A stretch of DNA of 64,000 nt, from positions 434,001 through 498,000 of the forward strand of contig JADJCA010000009.1 of assembly GCA_016703425.1 (NCBI GenBank), written 5' to 3'. Under the pieces are notes generated by a model, which was given only the letters and a program-made list of their open reading frames with translations, made no database searches and was not told where the DNA came from. This DNA is from Myxococcales bacterium. GTDB taxonomy: Bacteria; Myxococcota_A; Polyangia; Polyangiales; Polyangiaceae. Shown here piece after piece: positions 49,554 through 59,537 of this stretch. Made by a program: the position numbers and the translations under genes. Within the stretch, counting starts at the first letter, position 1. Every line of letters starts with the position of its first letter.

Positions 49554-50558
49554 ATGGCCCACCTGCTCTTCATCGGCGGCACCCGCTTCATCGGCCACGC
49601 CGCCGTCGTCGCGGCCGTCGCGCGCGGGCATCGCGTGACGGTGCTCCATCGCGGAACGACCACACTCGAGTGCGAGGGCGTGAGCGACGTGTTCGTCGAT
49701 CGCCGCGATCCGTCAGCGCTCACGTTGGCTGTGGCGCGCGCGAAGGCCGACGTCGTCGTCGACACGCGCGCCATGTCGCGTGCCGACGCGGAAGCGACGG
49801 GGCTCGCCTGTGAAACGGCCGGCGCACCGCTCGTGGTGCTATCGAGCTTCGACGTCTACGCGCAGTTCGGGCGGCTCAACGGCTTGCCCTGCGCCCACCT
49901 TGAGGACCTCGTCACGGAACAATCGCCGCTCACCGTGCCGAAGCCGTTTCAGGCGCTCGGCGTTCCGCACGAAGGCGGCCCCGACTACGACAAGAAGGAC
50001 GTCGAGGCGCACTTCCGCGAGCGCGCCGCACGCGTGCCGACGACGGTGTTGCGGCTGCCCGGGGTCTTCGGCTCGCGCGATCCGAAGCGGCGCTTCGGCG
50101 CCATCGTCGATGCCATCGACGGGACCGGAACGTCGGACGAGCCCTCAGACCCGCAGGAGCGCGAGCTACCTTGCCGCGCTGGCGCGCCCTTGCGACTGAC
50201 TCACGCCCACGTGGCGAACGTGGCTCACGCCATCGCGCTGGCCGCCGAGCATCGTGCGGCGGAGCGGGCCCCTCGGGCGGGCGAGGAGTTCTTGGTGTTC
50301 AACGTTGGCGAGCGCCACACGCCAACGATGGCCGAGCGCGTCGCGCTTTTCGCGCGTGTCACAGGCAAGACGGTTCGCCTCGTGGAGGCCGACGACGACG
50401 CGCCCCTCGCGCCCGAGCTCGCGCTCCTTGGGCCGCTCGCCAACGATCTCGTCGTGAGCTCGGCGAAGATTCGGCAAACGCTCGCGTTCCAAGAGGTCGT
50501 CTCCGACGAAGAGGCGGCTCGTGATCTCGTCCAATGGTTGCGGAAGAGTCGTCGCTAA
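49554..50558 (+). CDS. NAD(P)-binding extended SDR (epimerase/dehydratase-like) protein
   Basis: A 334-residue Rossmann-fold protein. The nucleotide-binding loop is LLFIGGTRFIGHAAV at residues 4-18, followed by HRVTVLHRG. Later segments include LVVLSSFDVYAQFG and VPTTVLRLPGVFGSRDP, and PLRLTHAHVANVAHAIALAA matches the substrate-domain segment of epimerases. The classical Y-x-x-x-K is only partly recognisable (YDKKDVE). The substrate is unknown. Its stop is 48 bases from the convergent prfC stop. Confidence 0.82.
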   Translation: MAHLLFIGGTRFIGHAAVVAAVARGHRVTVLHRGTTTLECEGVSDVFVDRRDPSALTLAVARAKADVVVDTRAMSRADAEATGLACETAGAPLVVLSSFDVYAQFGRLNGLPCAHLEDLVTEQSPLTVPKPFQALGVPHEGGPDYDKKDVEAHFRERAARVPTTVLRLPGVFGSRDPKRRFGAIVDAIDGTGTSDEPSDPQERELPCRAGAPLRLTHAHVANVAHAIALAAEHRAAERAPRAGEEFLVFNVGERHTPTMAERVALFARVTGKTVRLVEADDDAPLAPELALLGPLANDLVVSSAKIRQTLAFQEVVSDEEAARDLVQWLRKSRR

Positions 50559-50606
50559 GGACGTGCCTCCGCATTCCTCTCGAACTTCCGCGCGCGAAAG
50601 CGCGGC

Positions 50607-52262
50607 TCACTCGTGCTGAGTCGCTTCGCCGCCGCGCGCCGTCTCCGCGTAGACGATGTCGGGCATCTCGCGCTTCGCGCTCGAAAGCTGCCAGTCACCG
50701 GCGAATAGCACGACGGCGCGCCCTCGCACGTCGCGCGCAGGAATTCCGAGGCGCTCGCGGTCGAAGGCCAAGAGGTCGAAGTCGCCACCCCCCTTCTTGG
50801 ATACCCAGCGCGCAAAATCGCACTGCAGCGGCTCGAGGCGCGCGTCGACGTCGTATTCGCTCTTCAAGCGGTGCTTGACGACCTCAAGCTGCAGCCGGCC
50901 GACGGCGCCCAAGATCGGATCACCGCCGCGCTCCGGCGTGTAGAGCTGGATCGTGCCTTCTTGGGCGAGCTGCTCGAGCCCCTTCTTGAGCTGCTTTCGC
51001 CTCATCGGATCGAGCATCGCCACACGTACGAAGTGCTCCGGCGCGAAGCTCGGAATCTCCTCGAAGGTGAATTTCTCGCCGGCCGTGAGCGTGTCGCCGA
51101 TCTCGAACATGCCCGGGTCGTAAACGCCGAGCACGTCACCGGCGAAGCCCTCTTCGACGATGGTGCGCTCCTGCGCCATGAAGGTCGTCGGGTTGGCGAG
51201 GCGCACCGAGCGACCCTCGCGCACATGGTTCACTTTCGAGCCGCGCTCGAGCTTGCCCGAGCAGATGCGGATGAACGCCACGCGATCGCGGTGTTGCCGA
51301 TCCATGTTCGCTTGGATCTTGAAGACGAAGGCCGAGAACGGCTCGTCGGTGGCGACGACGCCTTTCGACGAGACGCGCGGTGTGGGACCCGGCATGCGCG
51401 CGCAAAAATCGTCCAAGAACGCCTGGATGCCGAAGTTGTTGACGGCGCTACCGAAGAACATCGGCGAGACGTCGCCGGCCAAGAACTTCTCGCGATCGAA
51501 GGCGTCGCCGGCCATCTCGAGGAGCTGCGAGTCTTCCTTGAGTCGCGCGTAGCCTTCGTCGCCGAGCTCGTCCTTGAGCCGCGGATCATCGACGCCTGTG
51601 GCCACGTAGTCGGCGCGCTCGGAGCCCGCTTGCGTGCTGGAACCGGCGCGACCGGCGTCAAACATGAATACCTGTTTCGAGTCGCGGTGGTAGACGCCGC
51701 GAAACGTCGCGCCACGATAGATGGGCCACGTCACCGGGTAGACGCCGATGCCGAGCACATGCTCGACCTCGCCGATGAGCTCGAAGGGCTCACGGCCCGG
51801 CCGGTCCATCTTGTTGACCAGCGTAAAAATCGGGATCTTGCGCTGGCGGCAGACGCGAAACAGCTTCTTCGTTTGCGCTTCAACGCCCTTGGCGCAGTCC
51901 AGCAGCATCACGGCGCCGTCGACCGCGTGCAGCGTGCGGTAGGTGTCCTCGCTGAAGTCGGCGTGGCCCGGCGTGTCCAGCAGGTTCATGCAGAGGCCGC
52001 GATAGGGAAACTGCAAGACGCTCGTGGTGATGGAGATGCCGCGCTCACGCTCCATTTCCATCCAGTCGCTGACGGCTGCGGCGCGCCCGCGCTTCGCCTT
52101 CACGGCGCCGGCGAGCTGAATGGCACCCCCGTAAAGCAGCAGCTTTTCCGTAAGCGTCGTCTTACCCGCGTCGGGGTGCGAGATGATGGCGAACGTGCGG
52201 CGGAGCGCGATGCGGCGCTCCAGCTCGGAATGTTCGGGGGTATCGGCAGGTTCGGGAGGCAT
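50607..52262 (-). CDS. prfC: peptide chain release factor 3
   Basis: A 551-residue translational GTPase that removes RF1/RF2 from the ribosome after termination. GTPase motifs are IISHPDAGKTTLTEKLLLYG (G1), RERGISITTSVLQF (G2 region), LLDTPGHADFSEDTYRTL (G3) and LVNKMDRPGREP (G4). The C-terminal domains II/III contain RDRVAFIRICSGKLERG and EEIPSFAPEHFVRV, as in RF3 rather than EF-G. The ATG at 52262 excludes a low-complexity extension that overlaps the divergent gene's promoter region. Confidence 0.93.
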   Translation of the reverse strand: MPPEPADTPEHSELERRIALRRTFAIISHPDAGKTTLTEKLLLYGGAIQLAGAVKAKRGRAAAVSDWMEMERERGISITTSVLQFPYRGLCMNLLDTPGHADFSEDTYRTLHAVDGAVMLLDCAKGVEAQTKKLFRVCRQRKIPIFTLVNKMDRPGREPFELIGEVEHVLGIGVYPVTWPIYRGATFRGVYHRDSKQVFMFDAGRAGSSTQAGSERADYVATGVDDPRLKDELGDEGYARLKEDSQLLEMAGDAFDREKFLAGDVSPMFFGSAVNNFGIQAFLDDFCARMPGPTPRVSSKGVVATDEPFSAFVFKIQANMDRQHRDRVAFIRICSGKLERGSKVNHVREGRSVRLANPTTFMAQERTIVEEGFAGDVLGVYDPGMFEIGDTLTAGEKFTFEEIPSFAPEHFVRVAMLDPMRRKQLKKGLEQLAQEGTIQLYTPERGGDPILGAVGRLQLEVVKHRLKSEYDVDARLEPLQCDFARWVSKKGGGDFDLLAFDRERLGIPARDVRGRAVVLFAGDWQLSSAKREMPDIVYAETARGGEATQHE

Positions 52263-52475
52263 GACGGCGACGCCTCGCATAGCACGAAGGGGGACGGCGC
52301 GCGCGCACGTCCATTTCGCCGCCGGACCTTGCGAAGGCCCCAAGAACGCGCGACCGTGAGAAGAGTGAGCCGACGTTCCCACGAGGCCAGGTCTTCGCCG
52401 CCCGGCCCGCCATCGGGCCCGCCCTCGCCGCGGTCCGTTCCGCAGGACCCCTCGTCGAAGGCGCACAGCGGCGGC

Positions 52476-53420
52476 ATGCGGCTGCCCGGCTCGCTTCCGG
52501 CGGCGTCGGCCGCGAGGGCGGAGCGCTCGAACATCCGCGTTCGCCACTTCGCCGGGCCCGTCGCCTACAAAGAGCAGCTCTCACACCTCCGCATCGCGCA
52601 TTTGACGGATCTGCACGTTGGCCGCATTACGCCGATGCGCGCGCAGCTCGACGCCGCCACCCTGGCCAACGAAGCCGAGCCCGACTTGGTCGTCTTGACG
52701 GGCGACTTCGTGTGCCACAGCCAGCGCTTCCTGGACGAGCTCACAAGCGTCGTCTCGGCGTTCCACGTGCCAGTCATCGCCGTTCTCGGCAACCACGACT
52801 ACTGGTCCGGCGCCGAGGGCGTCCGCTGGGCGCTCAGTCGTGCCGGCGCGCTGGTCCTCTCCAACGAGGTCACGACGCTCACCTTGCGCGGGGAGAAACT
52901 CCAAGTGCTCGGTCTCGACGACGCCTACACGGGGCACGCCGACCGCGCGAAGGCCATCGCGAGTCTGACGCCCAACGTGGCCACGCTGGGGCTCTCACAC
53001 ATCGGCGAAGAGGCCGACGGCCTTTGGGCGGCCGGCGTGCCTTTCGTCCTCTCCGGTCACACGCACGCCGGCCAGATCACGTTGGCGCGCCTCCACGAGC
53101 TCTCGGTGGGGCGCCTCGCGGGCCATAAGTATGTGCACGGACTCTACGGCTCGCGCTCCGCCAAGCCGCCGGATGGTGCGGTCTACGTCGGCGCGGGCAT
53201 CGGCGCCGCCGTGATGCCGCTGCGGCTCGGCGAGCGCGGAAAACGCGAGGTCGCCGTCTTTGAGCTGGGTCACGAGCCGGGCACCTTCGACGAGCACCAC
53301 ACGGAGCAACCGGCGCTCGAAGGCCGCGCACCGACCGAGTGGCTCAAGGCTCGCCGCCGGGCCGTCGTGGAACGAAAGAAGCGACGGCGCGAGAAGCGCG
53401 ATACGATGCCTCCGAAATGA
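52476..53420 (+). CDS. metallophosphoesterase (YkuE/calcineurin-like)
   Basis: A 314-residue phosphoesterase. Metal-binding motifs in order: IAHLTDLHVG near residue 48, VVLTGDFVCH near 77, AVLGNHDYW near 104, LGLSHIGE and LSGHTHAGQI near 190. Residues 1-30 are Arg/Ala-rich without a clear signal. GTG starts upstream near 52356 are possible and would add a Pro/Arg-rich tract. The C-terminus is Arg/Lys-rich (RRRAVVERKKRRREKRD). The stop overlaps the histidine kinase start (ATGA), so the two are co-translated. Confidence 0.85.
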   Translation: MRLPGSLPAASAARAERSNIRVRHFAGPVAYKEQLSHLRIAHLTDLHVGRITPMRAQLDAATLANEAEPDLVVLTGDFVCHSQRFLDELTSVVSAFHVPVIAVLGNHDYWSGAEGVRWALSRAGALVLSNEVTTLTLRGEKLQVLGLDDAYTGHADRAKAIASLTPNVATLGLSHIGEEADGLWAAGVPFVLSGHTHAGQITLARLHELSVGRLAGHKYVHGLYGSRSAKPPDGAVYVGAGIGAAVMPLRLGERGKREVAVFELGHEPGTFDEHHTEQPALEGRAPTEWLKARRRAVVERKKRRREKRDTMPPK

Positions 53421-54082
53421 GCGGGGCCGCAGGGGACGACGATCGCGCCGAGCGCCTTGCGCTCCTTGGCGAGGTCGCCTTCGAGGTGGCCCACGAGCTC
53501 CGAAACCTCCTGCTCATCATCGATGGCAGCACCTACCTCGCCAAACGCGAGCCTTCCGAGAGCGCACCGCACCTCGAGAAGATCGAGCGTAGCGTGCGCG
53601 GAGCGCGCGCCATCGTCGACGACGTGTTCTCGCTCGCCCGCGACGAGCCGTTGACCCGGGAGTGGGTTGACATCGCCGAGGTGGTGGCGCTGGCGCGCGC
53701 CGAGCTTCCGGAGGGCTGCGCCCACTTCGTCGACGCGCTCGGCGACGCTCGACTCCGCGCGCACGATCGGCTGCTCGCCCGCGCCCTCAAGGTGCTCTAC
53801 GAGAACGCCGTGCAAGTGCGCGGTGAAAGGCCTCGCATCCAGACCCGCTGCGAAGCGAGCGGAGGACTCTTGACCGTTGATGTCGAAGACGACGGCCCGG
53901 GCGTCCCGGCTAGCCTCGGCGACAAGATCTTCGAGCCGCTCGTGAGCTCCCGCGATGGCGGAACGGGCATGGGCCTTCCGCTGGCCCGCCGCATCGCGCG
54001 GGCCCACGGCGGGACGCTGACGCTCCTGCCGAGCGCCGGCCGAGGCGCCTGCTTCCGCCTCACGCTGCCCATCGGCCAATAG
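53417..54082 (+). CDS. small sensor histidine kinase (HisKA + HATPase)
   Basis: A 221-residue kinase made of a dimerisation/phosphoacceptor domain (LLGEVAFEVAHELRNLLLII, His near residue 24) and an ATP-binding domain: N-box LKVLYENAVQVRG, G1 DDGPGVPA, F-box IFEPLVSSRDGG and G2 TGMGLPLARRIARAHGG. No sensor, PAS or transmembrane segment and no response regulator is adjacent, so the signal input and output partners are unknown. The ATG at 53417 is fixed by the overlap with the phosphoesterase. Confidence 0.85.
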   Translation: MSGAAGDDDRAERLALLGEVAFEVAHELRNLLLIIDGSTYLAKREPSESAPHLEKIERSVRGARAIVDDVFSLARDEPLTREWVDIAEVVALARAELPEGCAHFVDALGDARLRAHDRLLARALKVLYENAVQVRGERPRIQTRCEASGGLLTVDVEDDGPGVPASLGDKIFEPLVSSRDGGTGMGLPLARRIARAHGGTLTLLPSAGRGACFRLTLPIGQ

Positions 54083-54153
54083 GGCCGAAGCGTTCGCAAC
54101 CGGTCACGCGGCTACCCTTGGGCGCCGCACCCGAGGTGCTACCTTCTCGCGCC

Positions 54154-57100
54154 ATGCTCCCGGCAGTCCTTCGTGGCGCGCGCACGCACAACCTCAAGAA
54201 CGTCAGCCTGACGTTTGAGCCGGGCGAGCTCGTGTGCCTCACGGGACCGAGCGGCGCCGGCAAGTCGTCGTTGGCCATCGACACGATTTACGCGGAAGGC
54301 CAACGGCGCTTCGTGGAGAGCTTCAGTCCCTACGCGCGCCAATTCCTCGAACGCTTGCCGCGCCCCCCCATCGACTCGCTCGATCCCGTCGCCGCCACCG
54401 TCGCCGTCGATCGGCGCGCCCCCATCAAGTCGAGCCGCTCGACGCTCGCCACCATGGCGGACCTGGAGCCGTACCTCGCGGGACTCTTCGCGCGAGAGGC
54501 CGTCCCCATGTGTCCCGACTGCGGTGAGCTGGCGGTCCCTACGGCGGCCGCCGAGGCCGTCGAGCGACTCCTCGCACAAGGCACGGAGAAGGAGCGCGTG
54601 CGCGTGAGCTACGTGGTCCGCGCGGCCGATGCGGAGGCGTTCCTGGAGCTGCGCGAAACACTCGCGAAGGAGGGCTACCGCCGCCTCGTCGTGGGCGGCA
54701 CGCTGCGCGACGTCGACGACGTGAGGCCGAGCGAGGCAACGGCACCCGATGTGCGCCTCGAGGTCGTGCTCGATCGCGCAACGCTCGCCAAGCGCGAGAC
54801 ACGGCGCCTGCAGCAGGCCGTCGAGACAGCGTGGCTCCGCGGAGAAGGCCGAGCCGAGCTGCTCGTCGAGGGCACCGACGAGAGCGCGCCGAGGCGCCTC
54901 TCGCTAGCGCGAGGCCTCGCCTGCCCCCGGTGCAGCAAGGCCTTCGAGCCGGCGCGAGCCGCGCTCTTCTCGTACAACTCACCGCTCGGCGCGTGCCCCG
55001 CCTGCCGCGGCTTCGGCCGCACCATCGAGATCGACTGGGAGAAGGTCATCCCCGACACCTCAAGGTCGCTCGCGAAGGGCGCGATTCGCGCGTGGAGCGG
55101 CTCGAGCTCCGAGTGGGAGCGCGAGACGCTCATCCGCTTCGCCAAGAAGAAGAAGATCCCCCTCGACGTGCCGTGGGCGTCGCTCACGGACGCGCAGCGC
55201 GCCCTCGTCCTCGAAGGCGAAGGCGATTGGGAGGGCGGTAAGTACCCAGGCGTCCGCGCGTGGTTCAAGTGGCTCGAGTCGCGCACCTACAAGATGCACG
55301 TCCGCGTCTTTCTGGCCCGCTACCGCGACTACGTCCCTTGCACGGCCTGCCAGGGCGCGCGCCTCGGCGTGGTGCCGCTCAGCTACCGCGTCGGCGGCAA
55401 GAACCTCCGAGACTGGCACGCCGCCACCATCGCAGAGGCGCGCGCGAGCCTCGATGCCCTTGTCGTCGCTGATCCGCAAGGCAAGCGGCTCCAACAAGAG
55501 CTCGGGGCACGGCTTCGTTACCTCGAAGACGTCGGCCTCGCTTACCTGACGTTGGATCGGCAGGCACGCACGCTGTCGGGGGGTGAGGCGCAGCGCGCTG
55601 GTCTCACGACGGCCCTCGGTGCGTCGCTCACGGGCGCGCTCTTCGTCCTCGACGAACCGACCGTTGGCCTTCACGCGCTCGACGTGCCGGCCTTGGGCCG
55701 CGCCATTCAGCGGCTCGCCGACGCGGGCAACGGCGTCGTGCTGATCGAACACGACCGCACGCTCATCGAGAGCGCCGACCGCGTCATCGAGCTGGGCCCC
55801 GGCGCCGGGCACGACGGTGGCCACGTCCTCTTCGACGGCACGCCGGCGGCCCTCGCGAAGCGAACCGACCTCCCAACGGGTGCGGCCTGGAGCGCCGAAG
55901 ATCGCAAGGGCTCGGCCGTCACCGAGCGCCGCAACGCAAGCGGTGCACTCGGCGTCCGCGGAGCGTCGGCAAACAATCTCGTCAACGTCGACGTCGACGT
56001 TCCCCTCGGCGTGCTTTGTGCGCTCACGGGACCGAGCGGTTCAGGCAAATCGACCTTGGCCGGCGACGTGATCTACCGCGCCGTGGCCCGCGCCCTCGGC
56101 GACGTCTCGGTCCCGGAAGCCAAGGGCCTCCGAACGGTCGACGGCATCGGCTCGCTCAAGCGCGCCGTCCTTGTGGATCAATCGCCGCTCGGTCGCACGG
56201 CGCGGGGGAACGCTGCAACCTACACGAAAGCGTGGGACCGGTTCCGCGCGCGCTTCGGCGCCGAGCCGGGAGCGACAATGCGAGGCCTGGGGCCTTCGCA
56301 CTTTTCGTTTAACGTCGGCGGGCCCGGCTCGGGCCGCTGCGAGACATGCTCCGGCGAGGGCTACGAGACCGTCGAGATGCAGTTTCTCGCGGACGTCGCC
56401 ATTTTGTGCGCCGCGTGCCTCGGAAAACGCTTCCGCCCCGAGGTCCTGGCGGTGAAACACGGTGGCTTGTCGGTGGCGGAGGTGCTCGAGCTCCCGGCGT
56501 CGCGGGCCCTCGAACTCTTCCACCCAAGAGAGGCGAAGGACCCGGTCCTCCATCGAGCGCTGTCGCCGCTCGTCCGGGTTGGCCTCGGGTACCTGCCCCT
56601 TGGGCAACCGCTGTCGACGCTCTCCGGCGGCGAGGCGCAACGGCTGAAGCTCGCCCGCGCCCTCGCGCAAGACGCGAAAGGCGCGCTCTTCGTCGTCGAC
56701 GAGCCGAGCGCCGGCTTGCACGGCAGCGACACGCGCTACGTCATCGACGCGCTTCGAGCGCTGGTGGATGAGGGCGCCAGCGTGCTCGTCGTCGAGCACG
56801 ATCTGGACGTCATCCGAAGCGCCGACTGGATCATTGACCTCGGCCCCGGGGGGGGGCCCGAGGGCGGCCGCGTGGTGGCGCAGGGCACCCCGGAGGACCT
56901 CGCCGCGTCGGACTCGCGAACGGGCATCGCGCTCCGAGAGCGCACCACGCTTCCGCGCCGCGGCGCGCTGGACCGGGGCCGCGCCCCAAACGCGATCACC
57001 GTCGAGAACGCGACCGAGCACAACCTGAAACACGTCTCGTGCAGCATTCCCCATGGCAAGCTCTCGGTGGTGACGGGCCCGAGCGGCTCGGGCAAGTCGT

Positions 57101-59523
57101 CGCTCGCGTTCGACGTGGTCTTCGCCGAAGGCCAGCGTCGTTTCATGGAGACGCTGACGCCCTACGCGCGGCAGTTCCTTCCAACGTTGCCAAGGCCCGA
57201 CGTGGAGCGCGTCTTGGGCGTTCCCCCATCGATCGCGCTCGAGCAGCGGCTCACGCGCGCCGGTGGCAACTCGACGGTCGCGACGGTGACGGAAGCGGCG
57301 CACTACCTGAGGCTCCTCTACGCGAAGGTTGGTGACCTTCACTGCCCGCGTTGCGACGCCGCGGTGCAGTCGTTCTCGGAAGAGGATCTCTTTCGCACGC
57401 TCGTTGAGTCGCCGGGCGAAGACCCCGTCACGGTGTACGCGCCGGCGGTGCGCGCCCGGAAGGGCACGTACCTCGATCTCTTCACGCAGGCGGCCCGCGC
57501 AGGCCTCCAGAGCGCGCGCGTCGACGGCGCCATCGTCGCCATCGATCCGCCGCCGCGCCTCCAGAAGGCGGTGGAGCACACCGTCGACCTCATCGTTCAC
57601 TACGGTCCGCTGCGGGACCTCGAACGGTCGACCTACGAGCGCGCGCTCGCGTGGGGCGACGGCGCCCTCCGCGTGCGGCGCGGCCCGCCGACGGCAGCGC
57701 CGCATCCGAAGGAGGAGCTGTGGTCGACGGCACGGACCTGCCCCAAGTGCGGCACCGGCGTGCCGGAGGTCGATCCGCGCACGTTCTCGTTCAACACGAA
57801 GCAAGGGCAATGCGAGCGGTGCGAAGGTCGCGGCACCGAAGATCCGGAGGCCGACATTGGCGACGGCGGCGCGAAGCCGTGCCGCGAGTGCGGCGGGACG
57901 CGCCTGTCGGCGGTGCCGCGCGGCGTTCGGCTCTTCGGCCATACCTATCCGTCGTTCCTGGCACACGACGTCGCGAGCGCGCATCGCGTCGCGCGGAACT
58001 TCCGGTTCCAGGGTCGCGCCGCGGCCATCGCGGACGCTGCGCACAAAGAGCTCCTTAGGCGGCTCGCCTTTATCGAGAACGTCGGCCTCGGGTACTTGGC
58101 GCTGGACCGCGCGGCCTACACGTTGTCCGGCGGCGAGATGCAGCGGCTGCGGCTCTCGGCGCAGATTGGCAGCGGCCTCACGGGCGCGCTGTACGTCCTC
58201 GACGAGCCGACCATCGGCCTTCACCCGCGCGACACGGGGCGCCTCTTGGACAACTTGAGGGCCCTCACGAAGACCGGCTCCACGGTGCTGGTCGTCGAAC
58301 ACGACGCCGAGACCATCGCCGCGGCGGACCACGTGCTCGATCTTGGCCCACACGGCGGCCGGCAGGGCGGCCACGTCATGGCGCAGGGACCGGCTCACGA
58401 GGTCCTCGCGGATCCGCGCTCCCCGACGGCAGCGGCTCTCCTCGATCGGACCCGCGTCGTACGCGCGAACCGCAGCCCGGCGTCGAGCGCGCTGGTGCTC
58501 GGCGGAGCCTCGGCGCACAACCTGAAGAACGTGACCTTCTCCGTGCCCGTCGGGCGCCTTACGGTTGTGGCTGGCGTGAGCGGCTCGGGCAAGTCGACGC
58601 TCGTTCGCAAGATCTTCTACCCGGCGCTGCGTCGCACCCTCGGCCTCGTGGCCGACGTGCCCTTGGGCCGCACGACGCTCAAGGGTGCGCGCGCCGTGAA
58701 GCGCGCCGTCGCCGTCGATCAGTCTCCCATCGGCCGAACGCCGCGCTCCGTGCCTGCCACCTTCCTCGGCATTTGGGACGACATCAGGCGCCTCTTTGCG
58801 AGCCTGCCCGACGCGAAGGTGCGCGGCTACACGGCGGCGCGCTTCTCGTTCAACACCGGGAGCGGCGGTCGCTGCGCCGAGTGCGATGGGCAGGGCGTCA
58901 TCGTCTCGGAGATGTCGTTCCTGCCCGACGTCGTCACGCCGTGCGCGTCCTGCGGCGGCGCGCGCTTCGAGCCTGCGACGCTCGAGATTCGCTACGCAGG
59001 CCTGTCGATCGGTGACGTCCTGCGGCTCTCCGCCGACGACGCCGCAGAGGTCTTCAAGGCACACAAGAAGATCGCTTCGCCGCTCCGCACGCTGGGCGAT
59101 CTCGGCGTGGGATACATCGCGCTCGGGCAGGGCTCCAACACGCTCTCCGGCGGTGAAGCCCAGCGCCTCAAGCTCGCCGCCGAGCTCACCGCCGGCCTGC
59201 AACACGAGCCGACGGTCTACGTGCTCGACGAACCCACCACGGGCCTCCACCTCTCCGACGTGAAGCGTCTCGTCACGGTCTTGCATCGCCTCGTCGATCG
59301 CGGCGACACGCTCGTGGTGATTGAGCATCATCCCGACGTCATCCAAAGCGCCGACTGGGTCGTCGAGCTCGGCCCCGAAGGTGGCGGCGACGGCGGCGAG
59401 ATCGTCTTCGAGGGCACGCCGGAAGCGCTTCGCAAGGCGAAGACCGCGACGGGCCGCTTCTTGGGGCGAGAGGCAAAGAGCGCGCGCAATCGCGCCGTGC
59501 AGCGGGCCGACAGCGCCCCGTGA
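54154..59523 (+). CDS. uvrA: double-length UvrA-family excinuclease ATPase
   Basis: A 1789-residue protein that is two UvrA-like halves in tandem, against about 940 for ordinary UvrA. Four nucleotide-binding domains are visible. Walker A motifs lie near residues 30 (GPSGAGKSS), 626 (GPSGSGKST), 975 (GPSGSGKSS) and 1473 (GVSGSGKST). Signatures lie near 474, 823, 1324 and 1664 (LSGGEAQR or LSGGEMQR). Each half has UvrA zinc-binding Cys modules (CPRC...CPAC; CETCSGEGYE; CERCEGRG; CAECDGQG) and the R-x-F-x-E-S/T-L/F-x-P-Y-A-R-Q-F-L segment. The longer upstream start adds only 12 residues. Nucleotide-excision repair is the family role. Double-size paralogues usually accompany a normal uvrA elsewhere. 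Confidence 0.92.
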   Translation: MLPAVLRGARTHNLKNVSLTFEPGELVCLTGPSGAGKSSLAIDTIYAEGQRRFVESFSPYARQFLERLPRPPIDSLDPVAATVAVDRRAPIKSSRSTLATMADLEPYLAGLFAREAVPMCPDCGELAVPTAAAEAVERLLAQGTEKERVRVSYVVRAADAEAFLELRETLAKEGYRRLVVGGTLRDVDDVRPSEATAPDVRLEVVLDRATLAKRETRRLQQAVETAWLRGEGRAELLVEGTDESAPRRLSLARGLACPRCSKAFEPARAALFSYNSPLGACPACRGFGRTIEIDWEKVIPDTSRSLAKGAIRAWSGSSSEWERETLIRFAKKKKIPLDVPWASLTDAQRALVLEGEGDWEGGKYPGVRAWFKWLESRTYKMHVRVFLARYRDYVPCTACQGARLGVVPLSYRVGGKNLRDWHAATIAEARASLDALVVADPQGKRLQQELGARLRYLEDVGLAYLTLDRQARTLSGGEAQRAGLTTALGASLTGALFVLDEPTVGLHALDVPALGRAIQRLADAGNGVVLIEHDRTLIESADRVIELGPGAGHDGGHVLFDGTPAALAKRTDLPTGAAWSAEDRKGSAVTERRNASGALGVRGASANNLVNVDVDVPLGVLCALTGPSGSGKSTLAGDVIYRAVARALGDVSVPEAKGLRTVDGIGSLKRAVLVDQSPLGRTARGNAATYTKAWDRFRARFGAEPGATMRGLGPSHFSFNVGGPGSGRCETCSGEGYETVEMQFLADVAILCAACLGKRFRPEVLAVKHGGLSVAEVLELPASRALELFHPREAKDPVLHRALSPLVRVGLGYLPLGQPLSTLSGGEAQRLKLARALAQDAKGALFVVDEPSAGLHGSDTRYVIDALRALVDEGASVLVVEHDLDVIRSADWIIDLGPGGGPEGGRVVAQGTPEDLAASDSRTGIALRERTTLPRRGALDRGRAPNAITVENATEHNLKHVSCSIPHGKLSVVTGPSGSGKSSLAFDVVFAEGQRRFMETLTPYARQFLPTLPRPDVERVLGVPPSIALEQRLTRAGGNSTVATVTEAAHYLRLLYAKVGDLHCPRCDAAVQSFSEEDLFRTLVESPGEDPVTVYAPAVRARKGTYLDLFTQAARAGLQSARVDGAIVAIDPPPRLQKAVEHTVDLIVHYGPLRDLERSTYERALAWGDGALRVRRGPPTAAPHPKEELWSTARTCPKCGTGVPEVDPRTFSFNTKQGQCERCEGRGTEDPEADIGDGGAKPCRECGGTRLSAVPRGVRLFGHTYPSFLAHDVASAHRVARNFRFQGRAAAIADAAHKELLRRLAFIENVGLGYLALDRAAYTLSGGEMQRLRLSAQIGSGLTGALYVLDEPTIGLHPRDTGRLLDNLRALTKTGSTVLVVEHDAETIAAADHVLDLGPHGGRQGGHVMAQGPAHEVLADPRSPTAAALLDRTRVVRANRSPASSALVLGGASAHNLKNVTFSVPVGRLTVVAGVSGSGKSTLVRKIFYPALRRTLGLVADVPLGRTTLKGARAVKRAVAVDQSPIGRTPRSVPATFLGIWDDIRRLFASLPDAKVRGYTAARFSFNTGSGGRCAECDGQGVIVSEMSFLPDVVTPCASCGGARFEPATLEIRYAGLSIGDVLRLSADDAAEVFKAHKKIASPLRTLGDLGVGYIALGQGSNTLSGGEAQRLKLAAELTAGLQHEPTVYVLDEPTTGLHLSDVKRLVTVLHRLVDRGDTLVVIEHHPDVIQSADWVVELGPEGGGDGGEIVFEGTPEALRKAKTATGRFLGREAKSARNRAVQRADSAP

Positions 59524-59537
59524 CGGCGCGACGACCG

